Source: CAYNNQ01 sp964398785 (GTDB lineage Bacteria; Desulfobacterota; Desulfovibrionia; Desulfovibrionales; Desulfonatronovibrionaceae). From it: a stretch of DNA of 64,000 nucleotides. The stretch covers positions 24,209 through 88,208 of the forward strand of contig CAYNNQ010000007.1 of the NCBI GenBank assembly GCA_964398785.1, in the 5' to 3' direction. Under the pieces are notes generated by a model that was not told where the DNA came from, ran no database searches, and worked only from the letters and a program-made list of their open reading frames with translations. A program made the translations under genes and the position numbers. Positions 36,653 to 44,836 of this stretch are shown one piece after another; position 1 is the first letter of the stretch; each line of letters starts with the position of its first letter.

Positions 36653-37220
36653 GGCCCACATCTATTCCGCATATAAAGTGGCAGCCTTTTTCGGACTTTT
36701 TTGTCTGGCAGTGCTGCTGGTTTCTTTTGTTTCTTACCGTATTGAGCATCCTTCTTTGACCAAAGAGAGGCAAGCCCCTGCAAAAGCCTCGAATAACCCT
36801 ATGGGAGATATGACTGCCCTTATGAAGCGTCTGGAAAAAAATCCCCAGGATAAAGAGGCGCTTTATAAACTGGGACACAGGTTTATGCGTATGCAGGCCT
36901 GGGATAAGGCCCTGCAGTTCTGGAACAGATTTTTGCGTTTGCAGCCGGAGAACAAATCCGTGCTTACCCAGAAGGGTTTTTGTCTTTTTCAGAAGGACAA
37001 ATTCGCAAAGGCTGCAGGGACATTTAAAAAAGTACTGCAAATGGATAGTAAGGATTACAGGGCCCATTACAATTTGGGCATGCTTTATAAACACTATCTG
37101 GAAAAACCGGATTTGGGCCGGAAGCACTTACGCAAGGTGCTGGAATTTTTGCCACCGGAAAAAAACAAATTGCAAAAGGAAGTGCAAAAAGAGCTTTCCC
37201 GGAAGAACTCGGAAGGGTAG
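36642..37220 (+). CDS. TPR protein at the end of the ccm operon (CcmI/NrfG-like)
   Basis: A 192-residue protein with one N-terminal membrane helix (about 12-32) and about three tetratricopeptide repeats in 62-175 (for example DKEALYKLGHRFMRMQAWDKA and DYRAHYNLGMLYKHYLEKPDLG as split stretches). TPR proteins in this position hold apocytochrome c during heme attachment. No CcmH part is present. It overlaps ccmD. The role is inferred from place and fold. Confidence 0.75.
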   Translation: MNNEAHIYSAYKVAAFFGLFCLAVLLVSFVSYRIEHPSLTKERQAPAKASNNPMGDMTALMKRLEKNPQDKEALYKLGHRFMRMQAWDKALQFWNRFLRLQPENKSVLTQKGFCLFQKDKFAKAAGTFKKVLQMDSKDYRAHYNLGMLYKHYLEKPDLGRKHLRKVLEFLPPEKNKLQKEVQKELSRKNSEG

Positions 37221-37338
37221 GGTGTTTCCTTATTCCGGGTGGAAAAAGGTATATGTTTTAGTTTGCAAATACTTTTCAATCCGGGAAACAGGGCGGATGA
37301 TAAGGTTTAAACGGGTAAATATATAAGGAGATTGGGAT

Positions 37339-38796
37339 ATGGACAAGGTTACCAAAATGGGTCTTACTTTCGACGATATATTGCTATTGCCCGCGTATTC
37401 GGAAGTTTTGCCGGACAAGGCCGATCTGCGGACCAGTTTGAGCCGGGAGATCCAATTGAACATTCCGCTAATAAGCGCGGCCATGGATACAGTGACCGAA
37501 TCCAGGATGGCTATTTCCATGGCCCGGGCCGGGGGAGCAGGAGTTATCCATAAAAATATGGATATCTCTGATCAGCGCAAGGAGGTGGAAAAGGTAAAAA
37601 AGTCGGAAAGCGGTATGATTGTGGATCCGGTTACAGTCCACCCCGGGGATACTGTAGAACATGTCCTGCAAATGATGGCTGAATACCGGATCTCCGGATT
37701 GCCGGTTGTAGAAGGCGAGAGGCTCGCGGGGATAGTTACTAACCGGGATGTCCGTTTTGTCCGTGATTTGAAGACGCGGGTTAAAGAGGTAATGACCTCG
37801 CAGGCTCTGGTGACTGTTCCGGTGGGTACTACCCTGGAAGAGGCCAAGCAACTCTTGCACAGGAACAAAATAGAGAAACTACTGGTTGTGGATAATTCTG
37901 AAAGGGTGCAGGGTCTTATTACTATCAAGGATATCGAGAAAGTCAAAAAATATCCGAACGCTTGCAAGGACAACCTGGGAAGACTTCGGGTAGGTGCGGC
38001 TGTTGGCGTGGGCGAGGACCGCGATGCCCGAGTCCAGGAGTTGCTGGATGCTGAAGTGGATTTTATAGTTCTGGACTCCGCGCATGGACATTCCGGGAAT
38101 ATTATCCGTTCCGCAGAGGCGGTGAAATCCGATTTTCCGGATTGTCAGTTGATAGCGGGCAATGTAGCAACCTTTGAGGGAGTCAAGGCACTAACCAAGG
38201 CAGGGGTGGATGCAGTAAAAATCGGCATTGGTCCGGGTTCGATTTGCACTACCCGGGTTGTGGCCGGGGTAGGCGTCCCCCAGATCACGGCGATAATGGA
38301 TGCGGTCAAGGCCTGCCGGGAAGCAGATTGCTGCTTGATTGCCGATGGGGGAGTGAAGTTTTCCGGTGATGTCGTCAAGGCGATAGCCTCGGGTGCCGAT
38401 TCGGTGATGATGGGCAGCATGCTTGCCGGGACTGAGGAAAGCCCGGGAGAAACAGTATTGTATCAGGGCCGTACGTACAAAATATATCGGGGAATGGGCT
38501 CGATCGATGCCATGAAGGAAGGCAGCTCGGATCGTTATTTTCAGGAAAAGGCATCCAAGCATGTACCGGAAGGGATTGTGGGTCGTGTTCCCTTTAAGGG
38601 TCCGGTAATGGATACGGTGCATCAATTGCTCGGGGGGTTGCGTTCCGGAATGGGCTATGCCGGTTGCGCTTCAATCCCTGAGCTGAAAGAGGATGCCCGT
38701 TTTATCCAGATTTCTCCTGCCGGACTGCGGGAGAGTCACGTACATGACGTAATTATCTCCAAGGAAGCCCCGAACTACCGGGTGGAGAATAATTAG
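37339..38796 (+). CDS. guaB: Inosine-5'-monophosphate dehydrogenase
   Basis: A 485-residue enzyme that oxidises IMP to XMP with NAD. The barrel starts LTFDDILLLPAYSEVLP near 8. Two CBS domains are inserted at about 92-205 (VTVHPGDTVEHVLQMM, MTSQALVTVPVGTTLEEAKQLL). The catalytic Cys303 lies in GPGSICTTRVV and the mobile flap has EG(I/V)VGRVPFKG near 413. AAGGAG precedes the ATG. guaA follows after a 276-base gap that is almost all mobile repeat, and the guaB stop codon forms the left junction of that repeat. Confidence 0.96.
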   Translation: MDKVTKMGLTFDDILLLPAYSEVLPDKADLRTSLSREIQLNIPLISAAMDTVTESRMAISMARAGGAGVIHKNMDISDQRKEVEKVKKSESGMIVDPVTVHPGDTVEHVLQMMAEYRISGLPVVEGERLAGIVTNRDVRFVRDLKTRVKEVMTSQALVTVPVGTTLEEAKQLLHRNKIEKLLVVDNSERVQGLITIKDIEKVKKYPNACKDNLGRLRVGAAVGVGEDRDARVQELLDAEVDFIVLDSAHGHSGNIIRSAEAVKSDFPDCQLIAGNVATFEGVKALTKAGVDAVKIGIGPGSICTTRVVAGVGVPQITAIMDAVKACREADCCLIADGGVKFSGDVVKAIASGADSVMMGSMLAGTEESPGETVLYQGRTYKIYRGMGSIDAMKEGSSDRYFQEKASKHVPEGIVGRVPFKGPVMDTVHQLLGGLRSGMGYAGCASIPELKEDARFIQISPAGLRESHVHDVIISKEAPNYRVENN

Positions 38797-39048
38797 TTTC
38801 CATCCGCTCCGCACCCAAATTTCAATCTGGGTGCGGGATTTTCCCTGCGCCTGTAAAAATATTTTTTTGCAGGCATTAAGTTTTAAGTTGAAAGTTTAAT
38901 TAAAATCAGAGGGTTGCAAGATTTGATCTGTGCGGTTAATTCCAGCCTTTGACTTTTTGCAGTGGCCTCTAACAGGAAAAAATCTCATTCCCGAACCCAA
39001 AACCTGTTATTTCTAGACACGGAAATTATTGAATTTCCGGACAAGGAC
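38796..39048 (+). repeat. Composite element between guaB and guaA, with TAATTA duplication
   Basis: A 253-bp insertion with type B ends: GTTTCCATCCG at the left and ATTTCCGGACAAGGAC at the right. Both sides carry TAATTA (38790-38795 and 39049-39054). The left half of type B is replaced by a hairpin CCGCACCCA / TGGGTGCGG (38809-38836) and a type A unit (hairpin 38849-38874 to about 38970). The last base of the guaB stop codon TAG is the first base of the element. Confidence 0.8.
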
Positions 39049-39072
39049 TAATTAGATCAGCAGAGAGTATAA

Positions 39073-40620
39073 ATGAAGCAAGAGAATAAAGTGGTAGTCC
39101 TGGATTTCGGCTCTCAGTATACGCAGTTGATAGCCCGCCGTATCAGGGAATCCGGAGTTTATTCGGAGATTCACCCCTGCAATGAGGATCTGCAGGGGGT
39201 CAAGGATATGAACCCCGGAGCGATTGTCCTGTCCGGAGGTCCGGCTAGCGTTCGTTCCGCGGAATCTCCGGGCATCGACCCGGGTATATTTGAGTGGGAT
39301 ATTCCTATATTGGGAATTTGTTACGGTATGCAGCTTGCTGCCAAGGTTCTGGGGTCTGAGGTTACTCCGGCGCAAAACAGGGAATATGGGCGGGCGGAAC
39401 TGGAGATGATAGACGACTGTCCCCTCTGGAAGGGACTGGACAGGGAAAGCAAGACCACGGTCTGGATGTCGCACGGGGATACTGTCCATACATTGCCTTC
39501 CGGATTTAGCCGGTTTGGTGCTACAAAAGATATCGAAATAGCGGCGATGGGAAATCCGGAAAAACGGATATATGCCCTTCAATTCCATCCGGAGGTGGCC
39601 CACACGGACAACGGGCAAAAAATATTGGATAATTTTTTGTATGAGGTAGCCGGTTTGAGTCCCACATGGACCATGGCTTCCTATGTGGATACGGTAATAA
39701 AAGAACTTCGGGAGGAGATAGGGGAAGACCATGTGGTTTGCGCCCTGAGTGGAGGAATAGACTCCACTGTTACCGCTGTTCTTTTGCATCGGGCTATCGG
39801 CAAAAGGCTGCATTGCATATTCGTGGATAATGGTGTTCTTCGCCAGGGGGAGGGAGAGGAAGTAACAGGTTATTTGCAACGGCACTTTGATTTGAATTTA
39901 AAATATGTTCAATGTGCGGACCAGTTTCTGGAGCGTTTGCATAATATTGAAGACCCGGAAGAAAAGCGCAAGATTATCGGGCACGGTTTTATTGAGGTTT
40001 TTGAAAAGGAAGCCGCAGGGATTCCAGGAGTCAAGTGGCTGGCTCAAGGGACCCTGTATCCGGATGTTATTGAGAGTGTCTCCTTTAAGGGGCCTTCAGC
40101 GGTAATTAAAAGCCATCACAATGTCGGAGGGCTCCCGGAGAAAATGCAGCTCAAGCTGGTAGAACCCTTGCGAGAGCTTTTCAAGGATGAGGTCCGCAAG
40201 GTAGCCATTGAGCTTGGGATGCCCGATTCCATTGTTTGGAGGCATCCATTTCCCGGTCCGGGGCTGGCTATACGGGTTATCGGTAAAATTACTCCGGAAA
40301 GACTGGAAGTGTTGCGTTTTTCGGACAAAATCGTTCAGGATGAAATGCGCGCTTCCGGTTGGTATACCAAGGTCTGGCAGGCCTTTGCCGTGCTTTTGCC
40401 CTTGAATACCGTTGGGGTTATGGGCGATGAGCGGACATATGAGGGAGTGATAGCTTTGCGTATCGTGGATAGCCTGGACGCTATGACTGCGGATTGGTCC
40501 AGAGTGCCCTCCGATCTCCTGGCCCGTATCTCCAATCGGATTATCAATGAAGTTCGGGGAGTCAATCGGGTTGTATACGATATATCTTCCAAACCGCCGA
40601 GTACTATTGAATGGGAGTAG
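39073..40620 (+). CDS. guaA: GMP synthase (glutamine-hydrolysing)
   Basis: A 515-residue enzyme converting XMP to GMP. The N-terminal glutamine amidotransferase has Cys83 in GICYGMQ and HPE near 175 (LQFHPEVAHT). The ATP-pyrophosphatase has the P-loop LSGGIDSTV near 224. The dimerisation domain ends RVVYDISSKPPSTIEWE, the usual GuaA terminus. The start is 18 bases after the right target repeat of the composite element, so its leader is short; an AGAGAG site is present. Confidence 0.96.
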   Translation: MKQENKVVVLDFGSQYTQLIARRIRESGVYSEIHPCNEDLQGVKDMNPGAIVLSGGPASVRSAESPGIDPGIFEWDIPILGICYGMQLAAKVLGSEVTPAQNREYGRAELEMIDDCPLWKGLDRESKTTVWMSHGDTVHTLPSGFSRFGATKDIEIAAMGNPEKRIYALQFHPEVAHTDNGQKILDNFLYEVAGLSPTWTMASYVDTVIKELREEIGEDHVVCALSGGIDSTVTAVLLHRAIGKRLHCIFVDNGVLRQGEGEEVTGYLQRHFDLNLKYVQCADQFLERLHNIEDPEEKRKIIGHGFIEVFEKEAAGIPGVKWLAQGTLYPDVIESVSFKGPSAVIKSHHNVGGLPEKMQLKLVEPLRELFKDEVRKVAIELGMPDSIVWRHPFPGPGLAIRVIGKITPERLEVLRFSDKIVQDEMRASGWYTKVWQAFAVLLPLNTVGVMGDERTYEGVIALRIVDSLDAMTADWSRVPSDLLARISNRIINEVRGVNRVVYDISSKPPSTIEWE

Positions 40621-40694
40621 GCACTGTATTTGAAGGAAAATTTTGAAAGTCTAGATTTTCGGGTGGTTATAGATAAGGAGGCGTGGATAACCGT

Positions 40695-41051
40695 ATGTTT
40701 GGAATAGGCGGAACCGAAATAATCGTTATTCTGGTAGTGGCTCTGATTGTTATCGGCCCGGCCAAACTCCCGGAGGTCGCCAGGACTCTGGGGAAGGCCA
40801 TGGGTGAATTCAGGCGAGTGAGTGATGATGTTAAGCATACAATAGAATCTGAAATGGATAAGGATGAAGAAAAGCAGCAGAGTGCGGAAGTGAAAAAGGA
40901 GATGGAGCAAAAAGAAAAGGATGTTTCCGGGGAAACGGAAAAAAACGTGACGGATATTTCCGGAAAAGGGGAGAGCCCAAGCGAGGGAGGTGGTGAAAAG
41001 CATGCAGCTGATGCCAATGTAAAATCCGAAGGAAGCGACTCCAATGTCTAA
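40695..41051 (+). CDS. Twin-arginine translocase TatA/TatB-type subunit
   Basis: A 118-residue protein: one N-terminal membrane helix (MFGIGGTEIIVILVVALIVIG), then GPAKLPEVARTLGKAMGEFRR, an amphipathic helix, and a long Glu/Lys/Gly-rich tail. The Gly-Pro after the helix and the longer tail favour TatB; the MFGIG start is also seen in TatA. The start is uncertain: GTG 40683 lies one base after AAGGAGG and ATG 40695 lies 13 bases after it; ATG matches the family start. It overlaps tatC by 8 bases. Confidence 0.85.
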   Translation: MFGIGGTEIIVILVVALIVIGPAKLPEVARTLGKAMGEFRRVSDDVKHTIESEMDKDEEKQQSAEVKKEMEQKEKDVSGETEKNVTDISGKGESPSEGGGEKHAADANVKSEGSDSNV

Positions 41052-41871
41052 TCCGGAAAACAACGAGGAACAAAGTACTCAATCGCTGCCCGAAGGTGAG
41101 GAAAAGGGTGGGGAGGAAAAGGAGCAGACTTTTACCGGACACCTGTACGATTTGCGCCGTTCCTTGGTTCGTGCCGTGATTGCCGTGGTTCTCGGCTTTT
41201 CCGCCTGTTATGCCTTTTCCGAGAGACTGTTCCGTATCCTCATGGATCCCCTGGTTCAGCATCTTCCGGATGAGAGTACCCTTATCTTTACTTCTCTTCC
41301 GGAAGCGTTTTTTACTTATTTAAAGATTTCACTGGTGGCTGGTATATTTTTGGTCAGCCCGTATATATTCTATCAGGTATGGAGTTTTATCTCCCCTGGG
41401 CTTTATTCCTCGGAAAAAAAATATATGCTGCCGATTGCTGTGTTATCGGCAGTATTTTTTGTGGCCGGTGCCCTTTTCGGCTATTTTATAGTTTTCCCTT
41501 TCGGTTTTAAGTTTTTCATGGGATTTACCACGGAACTTATCCGGCCCATGCCCACTTTAAGGGAATACTTGAGTTTTTCCATCAAACTTTTGTTTGCCTT
41601 TGGGATTATATTTGAGCTCCCCTTGTTTATATTTTTCCTTGCCCGTATGGGGATAGTAAGCTCGGACATGCTCAAGAGGAAGCGCAAGTATGCCATAACT
41701 ATTGCGGTTATAATTTCGGCTATACTTACTCCCCCGGATTTGGTGACCCAGGTTTTTATGTGCGGGCCATTGGTGATTTTGTATGAAATCGGAGTGTACG
41801 TGGCAAAGATTTTTGGCAAAAAGGAAGGAAAAGCCAAGAGGGGAGAAAAGGAAGAAGATGAACAGGCCTGA
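41044..41871 (+). CDS. tatC: Sec-independent protein translocase TatC
   Basis: A 275-residue polytopic protein with six helices. It has a charged N-terminal tail of about 30 residues, then HLYDLRRSL (about 37-45), the TatC motif that binds the twin-arginine signal, and SPYIFYQVWSFISPGLYSSEKK near 101-122, with the catalytic-loop glutamate and the family core. A Lys-rich C-terminal tail follows. It exports folded cofactor proteins, as expected in a sulfate reducer with periplasmic hydrogenases and dehydrogenases. Confidence 0.94.
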   Translation: MSNPENNEEQSTQSLPEGEEKGGEEKEQTFTGHLYDLRRSLVRAVIAVVLGFSACYAFSERLFRILMDPLVQHLPDESTLIFTSLPEAFFTYLKISLVAGIFLVSPYIFYQVWSFISPGLYSSEKKYMLPIAVLSAVFFVAGALFGYFIVFPFGFKFFMGFTTELIRPMPTLREYLSFSIKLLFAFGIIFELPLFIFFLARMGIVSSDMLKRKRKYAITIAVIISAILTPPDLVTQVFMCGPLVILYEIGVYVAKIFGKKEGKAKRGEKEEDEQA

Positions 41872-41954
41872 TTTTGGGGGTTAAGGTGTTTACTAGTAAC
41901 ATACTAAAAGGAAAGATGTTTTTTTATCCGTAAAAACCAGGATTCGGGAGCGGG

Positions 41955-42539
41955 ATGAGGGAAGCTGTAATAGAGAGGAAGACAAACGAGACAGACATAC
42001 GTCTGGAATTGCGCGTGGACGGTAGCGGCAAAGCGGAGATCAGCAGCAGATTCCGATTTGCGGACCACATGCTGGAACTTTTGGCCCATTGGGCACATAT
42101 GGATCTTATACTCGAATGTCGGGGAGATGTGCAGGTAGACGCCCACCACAGTATGGAAGATATCGGTCTTTGTCTCGGGCAGGGCTTACTTCAGGCCCTG
42201 GGAGAGAAAATGGGTATTGCCCGGACAGGATGGGGAAAGGTCCCCATGGATGAAGCCTTGGCAGAGGCATGTATTGATATTTCCGGGCGTCCCTATTTTG
42301 TCTTTAACGGTATGGATCTTGTTCCCGCGGTGATAGCCGGGGAAGAAAAGGACTTGTGGCGCGAATTCTGGAAGTCTTTTTCTTCTGCCGGGAGATTCAA
42401 TCTGCATGTGAATATCATGTACGGCCTAAACGGCCACCATATATTGGAATCGGTGTTCAAAAGCTGTGGATTGGCTCTTAAGCAGTCTTGCTTGGTATCC
42501 GGGAGCAAGATTTTGAGCACCAAAGGCAGCCTGGACTGA
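41955..42539 (+). CDS. hisB: Imidazoleglycerol-phosphate dehydratase
   Basis: A 194-residue enzyme of histidine synthesis. Metal-binding motifs are present: FADHMLELLAHW near 35, DAHHSMEDIGLCLG near 61-74 and the second half FNLHVNIMYGLNGHHILESVFK near 152. It is the single-function type without a phosphatase domain. It lies upstream of a lipoprotein gene and hisA. Confidence 0.94.
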   Translation: MREAVIERKTNETDIRLELRVDGSGKAEISSRFRFADHMLELLAHWAHMDLILECRGDVQVDAHHSMEDIGLCLGQGLLQALGEKMGIARTGWGKVPMDEALAEACIDISGRPYFVFNGMDLVPAVIAGEEKDLWREFWKSFSSAGRFNLHVNIMYGLNGHHILESVFKSCGLALKQSCLVSGSKILSTKGSLD

Positions 42540-42616
42540 ATCGTTTTGCCAGTTGAACTCAGAAGATCCGCAAGGAAATGGATTGCGATATTAGGACTTA
42601 AGGAAATGGAAAGGAT

Positions 42617-43255
42617 ATGCGCAGATTAGTATTTTTATTCGGGCTGTTAATCTTTTTACCGGGACTTTTCGCCTGCGGTTTGAAAAAGCCGCCCGCTGTT
42701 GTTCCTCAAAAAGCTGATCTGGCAGTGGCCGGCTTTATGCAGCCCCGGCACGGTTGGCAATTGCTGGCCGGGTATATCCATAAGAATCAAAGGGAGATCC
42801 CGGAAAAAGAGTTGGCCCAACTGGACACGTCTTTGGCAAATGCCTTGAAAGATTCCGGGCGCAAACACTATATGAAACCGGATTTGGTCCGACAATGCCG
42901 GGAAATTATTTTGCACGAATCCAACAGATCCCGAGTCTCGGCCATGGCATACTGGGTAAAGGTGGGGCGATGCATTCCCGCGGATTATCTCCTGGTCCCT
43001 TATGTTTTTGAGATGGATAAGAGAAAAGGTGATGATTGGGGAGTGCGGGAGCCCGCTTCAGTGGTTTTGGATCTATACCTAATAGATGTACAAAAAAAGC
43101 GGATGAATAGGTATCATTTCGAAGAAACCCAGCGATCTTTCAGCGAGAACATGCTGGAGATCCGAAAATTTGTACGTAGGGAGGGAAAGTGGCTCACCGC
43201 GAATCAATTGGCAGCGGATGGCATTAAACAGGGAGTAATGGAGCTCGGGCTATGA
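42617..43255 (+). CDS. Lipoprotein of unknown function between hisB and hisA
   Basis: A 212-residue protein with a lipoprotein signal: basic start MRRLVF, hydrophobic core, and lipobox LFAC with Cys20 as the lipidated residue. The mature part is mixed alpha/beta with no motif I recognise; ADYLLVPYVFEMDKRKGDDWG and SVVLDLYLIDVQKKRM near 120-160 recall periplasmic lipoproteins that act on cell-surface assembly. It overlaps hisA by 4 bases (ATGA), so it is translationally coupled to a histidine gene, which is odd for an envelope protein. Confidence 0.7.
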   Translation: MRRLVFLFGLLIFLPGLFACGLKKPPAVVPQKADLAVAGFMQPRHGWQLLAGYIHKNQREIPEKELAQLDTSLANALKDSGRKHYMKPDLVRQCREIILHESNRSRVSAMAYWVKVGRCIPADYLLVPYVFEMDKRKGDDWGVREPASVVLDLYLIDVQKKRMNRYHFEETQRSFSENMLEIRKFVRREGKWLTANQLAADGIKQGVMELGL

Positions 43256-43983
43256 TTGTCTTTCCTGCCGTGGATATAAAAAACGGCCAATGTGTGCGTT
43301 TGAAACAGGGTAAGGAAAACGAGGTTACCGTGTTTGATGCCGATCCAGTGCGCATGGCCGTACATTGGGTGGAACAGGGGGCTAGCTGGCTGCATATAGT
43401 GGATCTGGATGGAGCTTTTTCCGGTCGGCCCAGCAATCGGGATCTCGTGGAGAAGATATGCCGGGAAGTGGATGTCCCGGTGCAGCTTGGGGGAGGAGTT
43501 CGCGATCAAAAAACCGCCTCCGCCTATATAGATGCCGGGGTTGCCCGCCTAATAGTGGGCACCATGGCTCTGGAGGAAGAAAACAGATTTGCCGGACTAT
43601 GTGTCCGTTTTCCGGGGAAAATTGGTGTCTCTTTGGATGCGCGGAACGGGGTGCTTAAAACAAAGGGGTGGGTGGGAGACAGTGGACTGCGTGTTGAAGA
43701 GGTCTTGCCGTCTCTGGAGCAGGCCGGGAGCGCATTTTTCGTGTATACGGATATCAGTCGGGATGGAATGCAGTCCGGGGTGAACTTACCGGCTCTGGAA
43801 AAAATGCTGCAAATAGCCCGCAAACCGGTGATTGCCGCTGGAGGGGTCTCGACTATGGAAGATTTGAAGATTCTAGGCCCGTTAGTTAAGCAGGGCCTGG
43901 AAGGAGTCATAAGCGGAAAGGCAATATATGAAAAAACCCTGGATTTTAACAGTGCAGCTCGCTGGGCTCGCTCGCAGGGCTAG
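43252..43983 (+). CDS. hisA: ProFAR isomerase HisA
   Basis: A 243-residue (beta/alpha)8 enzyme of histidine synthesis. It has the first catalytic Asp in PAVDIKNGQCVRL (near 3-15), QLGGGVRD near 80, the second Asp in VYTDISRDGM near 163-172, and AAGGVST near 196. Its stop codon TAG is the first half of the TAGCTA target repeat of a type B element. Confidence 0.94.
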   Translation: MIVFPAVDIKNGQCVRLKQGKENEVTVFDADPVRMAVHWVEQGASWLHIVDLDGAFSGRPSNRDLVEKICREVDVPVQLGGGVRDQKTASAYIDAGVARLIVGTMALEEENRFAGLCVRFPGKIGVSLDARNGVLKTKGWVGDSGLRVEEVLPSLEQAGSAFFVYTDISRDGMQSGVNLPALEKMLQIARKPVIAAGGVSTMEDLKILGPLVKQGLEGVISGKAIYEKTLDFNSAARWARSQG

Positions 43984-43986
43984 CTA

Positions 43987-44171
43987 GTTCTTATCCGGAA
44001 ATTCAAAAATTTCCGGGTTTAGAAATATCACGTTTCCAATTCGGAAAGGAGATTTTTTCCTGTTTAACAAGGAAATTAAGTAATTATGAGCGAGCGTATC
44101 TTAATGCGTGATCGAATAATTACGAGAATTGACCCCGTTAAAATGGAAAAGGGCCATCTCCGGATGGAAAC
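43987..44171 (-). repeat. Type B element, 185 bp, intact, target duplication TAGCTA
   Basis: The ends are GTTCTTATCCGGAAATT (43987) and CATCTCCGGATGGAAAC (to 44171), imperfect inverted repeats. Both flanks are TAGCTA (43981-43986, 44172-44177). Inside is an 8-bp stem GTAATTAT / ATAATTAC. No open frame is plausible. The left flank is the hisA stop codon. Orientation is opposite to the copies at 48217 and 51796, which have the same length. Confidence 0.88.
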
Positions 44172-44211
44172 TAGCTAGCTTCAAAAATGGTTTTTTACCG
44201 GATTGGGCACT

Positions 44212-44325
44212 CCAGCACTCAAAACTTGGATTTTGAGTGCTGGACTAAGAAAACGCGTGGGCCTCTCGTTAAAAGCACCCAAAAAGATCAGGGGGAGAAA
44301 ATCCACATTAAACGTCTAGGCCCCT
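44212..44325. repeat. Hairpin and type C right-arm fragment
   Basis: A perfect 13-bp stem, CCAGCACTCAAAA (44212-44224) with TTTTGAGTGCTGG (44231-44243), is followed by a type C right arm (AAGAAAACGCG, GGGCCTCTCGTTAAAAG, AAAAAGATCA, GAGAAAATCCACA). Confidence 0.65.
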
Positions 44326-44377
44326 GATCTCTTTCAGCATAGAATTAATATTGGAAAAAAATGGCCAATTAGCAATC

Positions 44378-44407
44378 TTGACAGAAGATAAAAATTAGAT
44401 CTATTAT
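44378..44407 (+). promoter_or_regulatory. Sigma-70 type promoter for the PxxKW gene
   Basis: TTGACA (44378-44383) and TATTAT (44402-44407) are 18 bases apart, 46 bases before the start codon at 44454. This is among the clearest promoters in the window. Confidence 0.7.
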
Positions 44408-44453
44408 TATGTGCCTTATCAAGGCGCTATATCTTGTCCAAAGGAGATTATTT

Positions 44454-44738
44454 ATGCAGTGCGATAGTATCAGAAAAGGCGTGGAATGCTATTTCATGAG
44501 TGAGAAGGGGTGTACTTATATCGGTGGATGTTGTTACCCTGTGGTGGAAAGTTGTGAAGGATGTGAAAGAATTAAGGAATATAACGGGGAGAGGTTTTGC
44601 ACCACTTTCCCTGAACCGGCGGCCAAGTGGGCCAACGGGGCCTGCAATTTTGCCACTCATGTAAAAGCAAGTTACGACCACGGCGAGGTCAAGGTCAATC
44701 CGCTAAAGGCCTCGAAACGTGCGGCTCGCGGACGGTAA
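44454..44738 (+). CDS. PxxKW family cysteine-rich protein
   Basis: A 94-residue protein. Nine cysteines are spread over the first 70 residues (QCDSIRKGVECY, GCTYIGGCCYP, SCEGCERI, RFCTTF), and the family signature PAAKWANGACNFATHVK is at about 56-72. These small cytoplasmic proteins are known mainly from sulfate- and metal-reducing deltaproteobacteria and have no assigned function; metal binding is likely. ATG 44454 has AAGGAG 7 bases upstream, better than a frame start at 44409. Own promoter and strong terminator make it a single-gene unit. Confidence 0.85.
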   Translation: MQCDSIRKGVECYFMSEKGCTYIGGCCYPVVESCEGCERIKEYNGERFCTTFPEPAAKWANGACNFATHVKASYDHGEVKVNPLKASKRAARGR

Positions 44739-44771
44739 AAAAAACCGGCAGGCGACTGCCGGTTTTTTTTT
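44737..44771 (+). terminator. Rho-independent terminator
   Basis: CCGGCAG, loop GCGA, CTGCCGG, then nine T; an A-run before the stem makes it bidirectional in principle. It starts within the stop codon of the PxxKW gene. Confidence 0.92.
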
Positions 44772-44836
44772 GGGGGCTTTCGGGTTAACGCGGGATTTGA
44801 TGGGCTTGGGAAACGATATTAGATAAGGCAACGGAC

